Both the position numbers and the translations under genes were made by a program. 64,000 nucleotides of DNA from Dugong dugon (taxonomy: Eukaryota > Chordata > Mammalia > Sirenia > Dugongidae). The stretch is taken from contig CM057476.1 in NCBI GenBank assembly GCA_030035585.1, positions 24,908,501 to 24,972,500 on the forward strand, in the 5' to 3' direction. Positions within the stretch are counted from its first letter, which is position 1. The number at the start of each line of letters is the position of its first letter. This document shows positions 33,608 through 45,728 of this stretch, piece after piece. The notes beneath the pieces are model-generated. The model was given only the letters and a program-made list of their open reading frames with translations. It searched no databases and had not been told where the DNA came from.

Positions 33608-36600
33608 GTTGTCATTAAGTACTGTCGCATCAGTTCCGACTCATAGGGACCCTGTCTATGTACAACATAAAACACTGCCCTGTCCTGCACCATCCTCACA
33701 GTTGCTAGTTTGAGCCCATTGTTGCAGCCACTGTGTCAATCCATCTCACTGAGGGTCTTCTTCTTTTTCCCTGACCCTCTAGTAAACATGATGTCCATCT
33801 CCAAGGACAGGTCCCTTCTGATGGCATGTCCAAAGTACATGAGACAAAGTCTCACCATCCTTGCTTCTAAGCAGTTTTCTGGCTGTATGTCCTCAAGATA
33901 GATTTGTTAATTCTTCTGGCAGTTCATAGTATATTCAGTATTCTTCACCAACACCATAATTCAAATGTATCAATTCTTCTTCACTTTTCCTTATTCATTG
34001 TTCAGCTTTCACATGCATATGAAGTAATTGAAAATACCATGACTTGGGTCAGGCACATCTTAGTCCTCAAAATGACATCACTGCTTTTTAATACTCTAAA
34101 GAGATCTTTTGCAGCAGAAGGAGCCCTAGTGGTGCAGTGGTTAAGAGCTCAGGCTGCTAACCAAAAAGGTCGGCAGTTCATATCCACTAGCCGCTCCTTG
34201 GAAATCCTATGTGGGCAGTTCTACTCTGTCCTGCGGGGTCACTATGAGTCAGAATCTACTCGACAGCAATGGGTTTGTAGCAGACTTGCCCAACGCAGTA
34301 TGTCATTTGATTTCTTGACTGCTGCTTCCATGGGCATTGATTGTGCATCCAAGTAAAATGAAATCCTTGACAACTCCAATCTTTTTTCTATTTATCATGA
34401 TGTTGCTTATTGGTACAGTTGTGAGATTTTTATTTTATTTATGTTGAGGTGTAATCCATACTGAAAGCTGTTAGTCTTTGGTCTTCATCAGTAAGTGCTT
34501 CAAGTCCTCTTGGCGTTCAGCAAGCAAGGTTGTGTCATCTGCATGTCGCAGGTTGTTAATGAGTCTTCCTCCAATCCTGACGCAGCATTCTTCTTCATAC
34601 AGTCCGGCTTCTCGGATTATTTGCTCAGCATACAGATTGAATAAGTATGGTGAAAGGATACAACCCTGACTCACACCCTTCCTGATTTTAAACCATGCAG
34701 TAACCCCTTATTCTGTTTGAATGACTGCCTCTTGGTCTATGTACAGGTTCCTCATGAGCACAATTAAGTGTCCTGGAATTCCCATTCTTTGTGATGTTAT
34801 ACATAATTTGTTATGATCCACACAGCTGAATGCCTTTGCATAGTCAGTAAAACACAGGTGAACATCTTTCTGATATTCTCTGCTTTCCGCCAAGATCCAT
34901 CTGACATCAACAATGATATCCCTCATTCCACATCCTCTTCTGAATCTGGCTTGAATTTCTGGCAGTTCTCTATCCATGTACTGTTGTAACCGTTTTTGAG
35001 TGATCTTGGGCAAAATTTAATTGTATGTGATTTTAATGATATTGTTTGATAAGTTCTGAGTTCTGTTGGATCACTGTTCTTTGGAATGGGCACAAATATG
35101 GATCTCTTCCAGTCGGTTTGCCTGGTAGCTGTCCCCAGATTTCTTGGCACAGATGAGTGAGCCCTTCCAGTGTTGCATCTGTTTGTTGAAACATCTCAAT
35201 TGGTATTCTGTCAATTATTGGGGCCTTTTTTTTTTTTTTTTTTTTTTTGCCAATGCCTCCAGTGTATCTTGGACTTCTTCCTTCAGTACCATTGGTTCTT
35301 GATCATATGCTGCCTCCTGAAATGGTTGAACGTTGATCAATTCTTTTTGGTACAGAGACTGTGTATTCCTTCCATCTTCCTTTTATGCTTCCTGCCTCAT
35401 TCAACATTTGCCCATAGAATCCTTCAATATTGCAACTTGAGATTTGAAATTTTTCTTCAGTTCTTTCAGCTTGAGAAATGTCAAGCATGTTCTTCCCTTT
35501 TGGTTTTCTAACTCAAGGTCTTTGCACATTTCATTATAATTCTTTATTTTGTCTTCTCAAGGCAGTCTTTGAAATCTTCTGTTCCACTCCTTTACTTCAT
35601 CATTTCTTCTGTTCACTTTAGCTACTCTACATTCAAGAGCAAGTTTCAGAGTCTTCTGACATCCATTTTGGTCTTTTCTTTCTTTCCTGTCTTTTTAATG
35701 ACCTTTGCTTTATTCATGTATGATGTCCTTGATATCATCCCACAATTTGTCTGGTCTTCGGTTCTTAGTGTTCAATGTGTCAAATATATTCTTGAGATGG
35801 TCTCTAAATTCAGGTGAGATATACTCAAGATTGTGCTTTGGCTCTCGTGGACTCATTTTAATTTTCTTCAGCTTCAACTTGAACTTGCATATGAGCAATT
35901 TATAGTCTTTTCCAAAATCGGCCCCTTGCCTTGTTCTGACTGATGATACTGAGCTTCTCTGTCTTCTCTTCCCACAGATGTAGTCGATTTGACTCTTGTG
36001 TATCCCATCTGGTGAGGCCCACATGTATAGTCGCCATTCATGTTGTTGAAAAAGGTATTTCGAATGAATAGGTCATTGGTCTTGTAAAATTCTGTCATGC
36101 AATCTCCACCGTCTTTTATTTCACTAAGGTCTTATTTTCCAACTACTAAATTTTTATTCTTTGTTTCCAGCTTTCGCATTCCAGTCAGCGATAATTATCA
36201 ATGCATATTGATTATATGTTAAGCAATTTCAGACTGCAGAATTTGGTAAAAATCTTTTATTTTTCATCTTTGGTATTAGTGGTTGGTGTGTAAATTTGAA
36301 TAATGGTTGAATTAACTGGTCTTCCTTGTAGGCCTATGGATATTATCCTATCACTGACAATGTTGTATTTCAGGATGGATCTTGAAATGTTCTTTTTGAT
36401 GATGAATGTGATGCCATTCCTCTTCAATTTGTCATTCTTGGCATAGTAGATTGTCTACTATACTATAGTAGATTGTCTAATTCAAAATGGCCAATACCAG
36501 TCCATTTCAGCTCACTAATGCCTAGGATATCTATCTTCAAGCATTCCATTTCATTTTTGACAACTTCAAATTTTCCTAGATTCAAACTTATTCCATGTTC

Positions 36601-37001
36601 CAATTATCAATGGATGTTTGCAGCTGTTTCTTCTCATTCGGAGTCATACCACATCAGCAAGTGAAGGTCGCAAAAGCTTTACTCTATCCATGTTACTAAA
36701 GTCAACTTTACTTTGAGGAGGCAGCCCTTCCCCAGTTGTATATTTGAGTGCCTTCCAACTGAGGGGCTCATCTTCTGGCACTATATCAGACAATGTCCTG
36801 ATGCTATTCACAAGGTTTTCACTGGCCAATTTTTTTTAGAAGTAGATTGCCAGCCCCTTTTTCCTAGTCTCTTAGTCTGGAAGCTCCACTAAAACCTATC
36901 CATCATGGGTGACCCTTGTGGAATTTGAAATACCTGTGGCTTAGCTTCCAGCAACACACAAGCCACCACATTACAACAAAGTGACAGATGAATGGTGGTA
37001 C
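33608..37001 (-). mobile_element. Near-full-length RTE (BovB-like) LINE
   Basis: About 3.2 kb after removing the SINE at 34118-34276, flanked by gaaattct (33600-33607) and gaagttct (37002-37009), an 8-bp TSD. Read on the minus strand: 5' UTR (about 36660-37001), endonuclease remnant (35710-36024, with SPDGIHKSQIDYICGKRR and GADFGKDYKLL), linker, reverse transcriptase (34708-35013, CFTDYAKAFSCVDHNKL; 34471-34674, SQGCILSPYLFNLYAEQI then HADDTTLLA) and C-terminal part to 33608. The catalytic YADD is HADD here, and the ORF is broken by several frame changes, so this copy is inactive. It inserted into the ancient L1 3' UTR, which resumes at GAACAAAATTAATG. Confidence 0.93.
34118..34276 (+). repeat. 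Afrotherian SINE, short form, in RTE
   Basis: Sense copy with TSD gcagcag (34111-34117) and gtagcag (34277-34283). It splits the C-terminal region of the RTE ORF. Confidence 0.9.
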
Positions 37002-37265
37002 GAAGTTCTAGAACAAAATTAATGTATGGTAGAAGAAAAGAAAGAACCACCACTGCCTCTAGAATGACAGGTTCAAAGACTGAATAAGAAGAGTCATGAA
37101 GGAACTTTCTGGGTGAAAGTCGTGTTCTGTACCTCAATAGGAGTTGTGTATACAAGTGCATGCCTTCATCACAACTCACTGAATGTACACTTAAGATGTG
37201 TGCAGTTCATTTTATGAATTTTTTTTAAAATTGTATGTAAATTTTACGTTAAAAACTAAACAGAT

Positions 37266-37927
37266 TTTTGGCTTTAGCAAATAATATGCCTTCTGAAGTA
37301 TTTTTGGAAACTTTAACTGAAGCCTGTAATTTACTTTGAAATGCATCCAAAAACCAAAATGAATTGATGAATGGAAAGAGGGAAAATACTTGGATAGATA
37401 TGTAATAAGATAATTTTACTAAAATTTTAATGCTATAATCTAGGCATTGGGCATAAGGGTATTCCCTGTAAATTCTTTCAGCTTTTCCATATGTTTAATT
37501 TTTCATAATAAAATTTTTGGAAAATATACAATAGCAACATGGACAGATGGAACTTAAAAATATAGATCGTAGTGGAAAAGTAAGAAAGAATGAACTATAC
37601 AATATCATTTACATAATTAAAAATGCATGTATACAGATGTGGATGGAGAAATTCATGCAAAAGGATATACAGTAAACTAATTGGAATGGTTGCCAGTGAG
37701 GAAAAGGAATGTGAGTGGTGTCTGGGTGTGGCAGGAGATGGATAGATGGATGGGTGACAGATGGGTAGTTGGATAGATAGGCCTTGCATGACCTAATGAT
37801 GATAATGAGGAAAGAGGGAGGGAAGGGGTGGGTATATGGAAAAGCATTAAACTTAGAGTCAAATCTTACCACCACGAGTTACTAGTTATGCTGTTTGGGC
37901 AAGTTGTTTAATGTTCTTTAGACTTGC
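37266..37927 (+). other. AT-rich DNA, possibly further L1-derived 3' sequence
   Basis: Contains L1-like phrases (CATAATAAAATTTTTGG near 37505, GGTTGCCAGTGAGGAAAAGG near 37688) without a clear structure, and a GATGGATAGATGG-type imperfect tetranucleotide patch (37737-37780). No gene seen. Confidence 0.35.
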
Positions 37928-38331
37928 TTTTTTTTTTTTTTTAATTTTTAATTGTGGTAAAAAATAATATATCAGAAAATTTGTTTTAACCACTCTTAAG
38001 TGTACAATTTGGTGACATTAATCACATTCACTATGTTGTACAACCATCACCACTATTTCCAAAAGTTCTTCATCACTCTAAACAGAATCCCAGTACTCCT
38101 TAAGTAATAACTCCCTATTTACCCCTCCCACATCCTGTGAAAACCATCATCTCTGTGTATTTTCTTGTTTCAGATGTTTCATATAAATGGAATCATATAT
38201 TATTTACCCTTTGAAGCCTGACTTACTTCACTTTGCGTGATGTTTTCAAGGTTCATTCACTTCATAGAATGTATCAGAACTTCATTTCTCTTTATGGCTG
38301 AATAATACTCCACTGCATGTATATACCAACC

Positions 38332-38500
38332 AAACAAAAAAAAAAAAAGCCCTTTGCCATCAAATCGATTCTGACTCACAGTGACCCTACTGAACAGAGT
38401 AAAACTGCCCCATAGGGTTTACAAGGAGTAGCTAGTGAATTCAAACTGCTGACCTTTTGGTTAGCAGCCAAGCTCTTAACCACTGCACCACCAGGGATCC
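38332..38500 (-). repeat. Afrotherian SINE, short form
   Basis: Antisense, between catgtatatacca and catgtacgtgcca, a 13-bp TSD with differences. Complete head (CTCTTAACCACTGCACCACC). Confidence 0.88.
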
Positions 38501-38677
38501 ATGTACGTGCCACATATTGTTTATCCGTTCATCTGTTGATGGACATTTGGGTTGTTTCTACCTGTTGGCTATTGTAAATAATGCTGCAGTGAACATTGGT
38601 GTGCAAGTGTCTGTTTGAGTCTCTGCTTTCAGTTCTTTGGGGTATATGCATAGGAGTGGAATTGCTAACTCATATGG

Positions 38678-39250
38678 TGTGATGGTTAAGGGTGTGTGTC
38701 AACTTGGCTGAGCCATGATTCTCAGAGGTTTGGCAGTTATGATGTAGTTTGGCTGCTGTTATGTAATGATATAATTTGGCAGTTATGTAATGATGTAATC
38801 AATTCCATAATGAGATCTGCTATGAGCAGCTGATCAGTTGAAAGGAGTTTCCTTGGGGGTGTGGCCTGCCTCCAGTATGTGAATGTATGTTTCAGCAAGG
38901 CTCTCACTCTGGATCCTGGATCCAGCTCATCATCATCTGACCTCTGGTTCTTGGAACTTCAGCTAGCAGTTTACCTGCCGATTTTGGGATTCGTTGGCCT
39001 TAGCATCCTGTGAGCCAGTGGCCTGCTGTCTGACCTGCCAATCTTGGATTTGTCAGCCCCTGCAGCTACATGAGTCAGGAGAAGCCTCCAGCCTGACCCC
39101 TGACCCATGGACTTGGGACTTTCCAGCCTCTACAATCACATGAACCATTTCCTTGAGATAAATCTCTCTCCTCTCTCTCTCTCTTTCTCTATGTATATAT
39201 ATATATGTGCTTCACTGGTTTTGCTTCTCTAGAGAACCCAGCCTAAGACA
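38678..39250 (+). mobile_element. Solo LTR, ERVL (MLT2-like) fossil
   Basis: 573 bp from TGTGATGGTTAAGGGTGTGT to ACCCAGCCTAAGACA, with flanks tatgg (38673-38677) and catga (39251-39255), a decayed 5-bp duplication that restores L1 sequence when removed. A CT-rich patch followed by TATATATATATATG (near 39165-39210) and GCTTCTCTAGAGAACCC near the end are typical of MLT2-type LTRs. No internal region. Old fossil, but younger than its host L1. Confidence 0.78.
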
Positions 39251-39944
39251 CATGATAATTCTATATTTAATTTTTAATTTTTGAGGAACTGCCAAACTGT
39301 TTTCCACAGAAGCTGTACCATTTTACATTCCTACCATCAATGGATGAGGTTCTAATTTCTCTACATCCTTTTCAACACTTGTTATTATCAGTTTTTCTGA
39401 TCATAGCCATCCTAGTGGGAGTGACGTAGTATCTCATTGTGGTTTTGACTTGCATTTCCATAATGACTGATGACATTAAGCATCTTTTCATGTGCTTATT
39501 GGCCATGTATTTATCTTCTTTGGAGATACATTTATTTAAGTCCTTTTCCCTTTTTTAAAATTGGGGTGTTTGTCTTTTTGTTGTTGAGCTGTAGGAGTTC
39601 TGTATATATTCTATATATATATATAGCAGATATATGGTTACTAACTATTTTCTCCCATTTTGTAGGTTGTCTCTTCACTTTCTTGGTAAAGTCCTTTGAT
39701 GCACAAAAGTTCTTAATTTTGATGAAGTCCATTTTATCTTTTTTGTATTTTGCTTCTCATCCTTTGGTGTCATAACTACGAATTCATTGTCAAAAGCTAG
39801 ATCCCAAAGCATTACCCTATATTTTCTTGTAAGAGTTTTATGGTTTTAATTCTTATATGTAGGTCCTTGATCCGTTTTGAGTTAATTTTTGTATGTGGTA
39901 TGGGGTGTGGATCCAAAAGACTCACTTTTCACATCTGTAAAACA

Positions 39945-40065
39945 GGGATTATGCTCTCTATCTCACATAGTTGTTGTGAGCCTTAAAACTGGACCATGTC
40001 CAGGAAGTTCCTAGCATAGTGCTTAACCTATGGTAGACATTCAGCAAAGGTCTACTCTTCTTCTT
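39945..40065 (+). repeat. MIR SINE 3' part
   Basis: ATCTGTAAAACAGGGATTAT, CACATAGTTGTTGTGAGCC, 'GTGCTTAACCTATGGTAGAC': forward MIR end. Confidence 0.55.
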
Positions 40066-40349
40066 TCCTTTTCTTTCCACTCATTTAAATTCTCTGTGTC
40101 CTTCAAAGGGCTTGCCTTTTCTAACTCTGCAATGCCACACTTCTTTTTCCTTTTTTGAAGTCTTTAGCACTTGCAGCCTGTTCCATTCTGTACCATTTTA
40201 TATCACACATATGTAGAGTTGCTTTATAATTGTGGTATCTATCTATATATCATCTCTTTCCTTAACTGTTCCATTGCTTCTCGAGGGCTCAAAGTGTATC
40301 TTTGAGTATCCCTCTGCCCAGTTGTCACCCTGTATTATAGCCATGTGTT

Positions 40350-40475
40350 ACTTTTGTGTCTCCCCCGTGACCGATAGCTCCAAAAGAGCAGAGACGTTAT
40401 CTGTATTACTCCCCATTTTGTCTCCACAAAGAAAAGGCTAGGCACATATTTGATGAATGAATGAAAGAGTAACCA
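40350..40475 (+). repeat. L2 LINE 3' end
   Basis: CAAAAGAGCAGAGACGTTAT, GGCACATATTTGATGAATGA: L2 terminus. Confidence 0.5.
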
Positions 40476-42039
40476 TTACCTATTTTTCACTGTTCTTGTC
40501 ACTCAGTACTATGTAATAAACACACTGATTTATCAATGCTTTTACCCACCCCTCATATACTACCAGCCTTGCTGAACTTGTCCAAACAAACAGATGCAAT
40601 GGCATGAGCTCAATCAAGATATGCTGTAGGATGTGGTTCCAGCGACATGCTGGACTCAAAGACAGGGACCCTCCCTTTACTATAGGTGCTCTTTCAGCTA
40701 TTCTGTTAAAATATGGATAAAATTTTAGAGCTGGAAGTGATCGTAAACTTTATGTAATCAAATCCTTGAAAGTTAAGAAATAGATGAAAGGATTTGAATT
40801 TTCCAAGCCAATTGGAATTAGTCATGGAGGTTGCCTTCATGGAGAGGTAAATATTAAGCAGAGTTTATCAGTGGGGAGAGATGTGGGTTGTCTAAAGAGA
40901 GGGTGGAACATTCCAAGAATGTAGAGTGACATCAGCTGGAGATTGGAGATGGCAGCAGATAAGTGAGCCATGTGCTGGCGGGGAACCCACAGCAGGGTGT
41001 TGGCTGCACATCAGGATTATCACATTACGTAAAGGGGACAAGGTGGTGGGTAAATTGAGTTGGAAGTCATTGCCATTCCCCCACTACCCTGTCCTTTGCA
41101 ACACCCCTAAGTCATCCTGGATTTGGCCCTGACCTCTTCATCCTTTTATCTGGGCCAAAGACACGACTCAAGCCCCGATTTTAAAATGAAATCCAAATGA
41201 CACATTTGGAACCCTACATTTTAGCCCAGAGATGTTGCTTTTGTGTTGTGTTTGATGCACATAGCAGCCAACTGAGTTGGTCCCAAACCCAGGAGGGACC
41301 TTAGGCATAGCCTCAGCCTGATATTTCCTTGTCTTCCAATGAATCCAAGCTATTCATTAGGAGGAGGCCTTGTTTCAGCAAGTAGTCTGCTGTGTGCAGG
41401 GCTGTCCAGGGACACCACAGCCTTCCCTTTGAACCATCTCATCGCTCCCTCTCCATTCCTGCCTTCACCACACTTCTAGATCCTGAAGCCAGCTGCAGGA
41501 AACCATCCTCCTCACTTTCTCTCCAGGAGGGCCAGAACCCAGCACACATGTCCTTCCTTTCCCTGAAGGGACTCCTCTGCCATTTCCCTAACCTAGATCA
41601 TCCCCCATGACTCAGTAACGTATCAGGGGCTTATTCCTTTGGCTAACGAGCAATGAGACGCATTTACATTAAAAAAAAAGAAGAAGAAGAAGAATTGTTT
41701 AATGTCTTCTTTAAAACCTTAAAAGCAGAAATGCCTAGCTGCAGGCACTACTTTTATTCCAAAGGGTACCGATGAGCACTTGGTTGGGTAAAAACTGCCT
41801 CTTCAGAAGAGCTATCTTCTATCTTCTCTGGGAAGTTTTGGCCTGTCCTTCCTTTCCTTTTTCTAATCACTAAAAGAAAAAAAGAAAAGTAGTGGCCCCA
41901 GTAACTGCTTTCCCAGATTCCAGGGCTCAGGGAATATGTGCAGTTGGGGCAGGTGATCTATGAAACACCTCAGGGTTACGCAGGGAGCAGGCGTAGTTCA
42001 GGGTGTTCAGAATTTCCTTTAACAGGCAACATTCAACAC
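40476..42039. other. Unique DNA
   Basis: No gene or repeat recognised except a short (GAA)n tract at about 41672-41694. Confidence 0.4.
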
Positions 42040-42860
42040 TGCTTTACAGGTGTCACCATTCATGCAACAGAAAGAACTCTGTGATGAAGTCTAAGCTGTT
42101 ATTACCCTTGCTCTTTGCATTTAGATTTTCCAGTGTTCCAACCTGAGTCTTAATAACGCAGATTATTGCAATCCCATGCATCTCATGATGCAAATTGTAA
42201 ATCCTGGATTCAAAGGTAGCCTTCTGCAACCCTATCCTATCTGGAATGAAGCTACTTTTCTTATTTGGTTTCTCAGCAGACACTATCCAGTTATGCTTCT
42301 TTACAGTTTAAAAAACAAAAGCAAAAAACAATGCAGCCCACCAGCAGAATAATTTGGATATGTGTACATTCTGTGCAGTTACCCCGAGGGAGAAGGTTGG
42401 CCATCCTGCTTCCAGAAGGGATGGTGGACAAAGCCTCTGCCTCCCGTGGCTCACCAAGCACCAGATTTTGAACCATACAAGCAGAAGCCATTTCGTTCTT
42501 TGCATTTCTTTGTGGCCAACAGGCCGATATATTCGCCGAGCTATGTAGATGGTCTCTCTGGCACCAACAGCTTTTATTCTGCTCCTACCTTGTCGTAAAC
42601 CTAGAAAAAAATATTTAGCTGGCTGTGGAGTGCCATCCAACGAGTGCTTCCCCCGCTGGGGTCCTCTGCACACACAGCGCCTGGCTGGTCCTTTCACATC
42701 GCACAAGACATATAATATATTTACATCTCACGTAACCATAGAAACCTGTTGTGCCAGAGAAGACTTTACGATTTTGCTGCTCTCCAGAAAGAGATGAATA
42801 AAGCCACAGGGCAACCTGCCACCTCTTGTTTAGTTACTTCGTAATCGTTTAGCCATTAAG
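42040..42860. other. Repeat-free block, conserved-element-like
   Basis: No repeat is present, and base composition is more even than in the flanks. Overlapping frames on both strands are open for up to 132 codons (42308-42706, minus), but none has splice-bounded structure or a recognisable protein. The block includes CATAGAAACCTG and TTACATCTCACG-type motifs with no clear factor assignment. A regulatory element is possible; this is inference from absence of repeats. Confidence 0.3.
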
Positions 42861-42981
42861 GTTGCAGAACATATTTACTATAATTTTCACATCTGTAGAC
42901 ATTTTATAGAGTGCTGAATATAAGGAAATAAAAACACTTGAGACATTATTTTAGACATTATTTAGATGCCCCATAGCCAAC

Positions 42982-42984
<3 letters not shown>

Positions 42985-43047
<63 letters not shown>
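42985..43047. repeat. (GT)n microsatellite
   Basis: About 31 uninterrupted GT units. Confidence 0.97.
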
Positions 43048-43048
<1 letters not shown>

Positions 43049-43204
43049 TACCTACACAATTGTACTTCATTATTCTTGAAAATGACTGGTCTTTTTCTTT
43101 GTGGTATGGTTTACTTCAGGGAATCTTTGGCACAGGAAATTCATAAATTTTGTCACATTGACTTTACAATGGGACTGTAGAAAGAACACCAGTTTGGAGA
43201 TGGG

Positions 43205-43445
43205 AAGACTTGGGTCTAAAGACTGGTTTAAATCTGGGCTGTTCCACTTACTGGCTGGGCCTCTTGGGGCAAGTAACTGAATCCCACGGTGCTTTGGGCT
43301 AAAAAAAAACAACAACTATGAAATGGGAATAATAATAATATCTACCTGGATAGATTATTATGAGGAATAGCAATAATTTAGGGAAAATATCTGGCATATA
43401 ATAGAGTCACTATATGGTACTATTGTCATTATTGCTGTTCTTATT
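43205..43445 (+). repeat. MIR SINE
   Basis: TAAATCTGGGCTGTTCCACT, TACTGGCTGGGCCTCTTGGG, GAAATGGGAATAATAATAAT, then the tail 'ATATCTGGCATATAATAGAG'. Near full length. Confidence 0.72.
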
Positions 43446-45450
43446 CCTAAATTTCACATCTTTTGCTCTGATATGGAATGTACCACAAATACACACTGAT
43501 GCCTGCAAAAGCTTGTTTTCTTTAGCACATCTATGATACTTCATACTTATCAAATGCTTTACAAGTATTTATTAATTATAAACCCCCCCAGGGAGCTGAG
43601 GAATACAAATTCCATATCTCTTCCAATTAATTCTGCACCTTTCCATTTGGCAAATACATATGTGTTTCAGGGCTTTTAATAGAGCAAGGAACCCCCTTGG
43701 CTCTTTTGTCTATGCTTTGGATTGTTTAAAGGAATTGTCTACAATGTCTTGGAAGCTCCAGTTTAGCTGTTAGATGACTTGGGTGACCCCTGGTGGCCGG
43801 CTGCAAAATCAGGCATGCTCACCCAAACCAAAAGCCATACCCTCACCCCCAGAACCTATATAAATTAGCTATAGACTGTATGGTCTATGGGCGATAGGGT
43901 ATAATCATGGCTGTGAAGGCATGGAGTTTACTATTATTGCTATTATTTTCTTTATTATTGTTATTTAAATGCAGGTATTAGAATGCAGGGGACGTTTCCC
44001 ACTAGCTAATAACCATTTAAGCCGCATTTGGGGCTTTCATGACTTGACAACAGCTTTTCAAAATCTCAGGCTGTTAAACCCCCTACTGGGTTAATGTGGC
44101 AGAAAAAGACAAGAAAGATACCAGCCAGCAGCTTTTTGTACAGTGCTATATCACAAGCATCTGGGCTAGAGGAGAGGAAACAGATCCTTTTAGAAAATCC
44201 AATTAGAGAGAGAAGGAAATATGCTTTGCTACTTTACAGAAGAGAGAGAGAAGAAAGAGTAGGTTCTCCCCCGGAAGTGAAAGACTTCAGTGTTAACAAA
44301 GGAAAACCCTGTATTACCTTAACTTGTTTCAAGTAAAGCAGTGTTTCTGGTATCTTCTCAGGAAGCCAACACAGAGCCAGGTACGGTTTCCCACCCAGAG
44401 TTTAAACAATTACAGATGTGACTGCACAGAGAACATCACAGCGGTGGAGGAAATCAAAGGACTTTCCGTGAATCCTCCTCGAAGCAAAGTCCCCCCTCAA
44501 AGTCTTGTTTCTGTTTTAAAAAGGTCCATGAAAGCCCTGGGGAAAATGGAGTGATTCTAGAAGTCACCCGTAGCTTTTAGGGACTATACCCTCCCCACTG
44601 CCTCTGCCTAGCATTTGATCACACCTTGGCTTTCTCTGTTAAGTGGTCTCATTATCCAGACCAAATAGACTCTGTTTGGTAGCTCTTGGTGACATTATTT
44701 GTACAGAAATTTTAAATGTGTGCAGTTTACCTGGATTTAGACGATTATAAATAAAGCTATTGCACACACACACCTCCTCCAGTTTTCCTCATTAAGGGAT
44801 CACATTGTATTGGAATATGCATTTTCATTGTGACGTATTAGGGTTTCTTGTATTTATAACAACTCTGAGGGGGATGTTCTCATGGCACTCTGCCGAGGTC
44901 TAGCTGCAGGACTCCCATTACAAGCAGGCCCAGTGTGCACTTTGCTATAATAGTCTCATTCCTAAACCCTTGTCTCTTTTTCATTTGTTAAAGGGATCAT
45001 TTGGCTTTTTAATATAACTTACATTAGCGCAGTGCAGGAAACAAAAATCTTGAAACCCTGACACAGGCGGGTCTCCCTTTAACAGCTGGTGAAAGGTGTG
45101 TACATGCTCTACACACCCACTTTCAGGCGGCTCAGACCCCTTGGTTTATAAATGCTCCTAAACAATACGTACCAGTATACCACCTACGCGTATGCTCCTC
45201 CCAGAGACCTTCCCACTGAGTGGGCAAGGAAAATGGGCCTCATGGTGTGCTTTGAAGACCATTTTCAATTATAGTGGCTTGTGTTTTCTACAAGAACATA
45301 GACTCAAATGAAATTCAGAGGCGTGTGTATGGGAGTTGATGCAGTGGATAAGAGCATTAAGATAATGGAAGCACCGCCTGTGAACTTGAGCTTCTCAGCT
45401 CCTGATTGCCTGTAGAACAAGGGGGCCCTAAAGGTAGAACGTGGAGTGGG
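43446..45450. other. Unique DNA
   Basis: No repeat family or gene recognised. Short open frames at 44094-44336 and 44324-44554 lack coding signals. Confidence 0.4.
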
Positions 45451-45454
45451 GAGG

Positions 45455-45625
45455 GCACAGGCTGTGAATTCAAGCTCACCTGGCTCCCAGGCCCAGTTCG
45501 GCCACTTACTGCTGTCGGACCTTGGACAGGCGCCTGTCCGCCTCTGAGTCTCCCTTTGTACCTTTTTAACAAAGATGAAAGGATCTGCCTCCTACCTGTG
45601 CCACAAGGATTGTTGATTCTATGAG
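45455..45625 (+). repeat. MIR SINE
   Basis: GTGAATTCAAGCTCACCTGG, GGCCACTTACTGCTGTCGGA, CCTTGGACAGG, and GCCTCCTACCTGTGCCACAA: forward MIR. Confidence 0.65.
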
Positions 45626-45728
45626 TGGACGGCCCTGGCTCTGAGTAATTGGCTTCGGCTATTATCAGTAATGTGTCTCAACTCCCTTGCCCTTTGGATT
45701 TGGAATTGTGGGGCCCGACACACTTAAG

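Larger units (their letters stand above)
25790..37265 (+). mobile_element. Ancient L1 (L1M-type), nearly full span, heavily interrupted
   Basis: L1-like sequence in one orientation runs through 25790-26655, 27453-28315, 28821-29350, 29695-30014, 30160-30609, 30807-31342, 31558-31889, 32089-33607 and 37002-37265. The first part looks like a 5' UTR, 27453-28310 like ORF1 with 'CAAAACATTCACATATTTGG' and 'GAAAGCAGCGAGAAAATCAG'. 29200-33300 follows ORF2 order: endonuclease region (TACACATTCTTTTC..GTATCCATGG as 'AATACATATTCTTTTCAAGT'), reverse transcriptase ('ACCAATATCCTTTATAAACA', 'TTTATCCCAGGAATGCAAGG') and C-terminal part (GGAATTTAAACTACCTGGCT'-like block at 32130). 37030-37265 holds the 3' UTR end. 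Many stops and indels: long dead. At least a dozen later insertions are listed separately. Confidence 0.7.
37928..39940 (-). mobile_element. Old L1 3' half, antisense
   Basis: T run, then the 3' UTR in antisense (GTGTACAATTTGGTGACATT, CAACCATCACCACTATTTCC), then the ORF2 end (GGCTGAATAATACTCCACTG, GGACATTTGGGTTGTTTC, CTGCCAAACTGTTTTCC, 'TTGTATGTGGTATGGGG'). The minus frame 39532-39732 reads [20 protein letters not shown], the L1 ORF2 C-terminal region. It is split by a SINE (38332-38500) and a solo LTR (38678-39250), both removable to leave collinear L1. Confidence 0.85.

Noticed and set aside
36449-36482. Small duplication around TAGTAGATTGTCTA
   Set aside because: A short local duplication inside a dead RTE copy, with no sign of function.
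42308-42706. 132-codon open frame (-)
   Set aside because: Ends in a low-complexity hydrophobic stretch, overlaps several other open frames, and lacks splice signals.
42989-43180. Frame with alternating Cys-Val
   Set aside because: It is a translated GT microsatellite.
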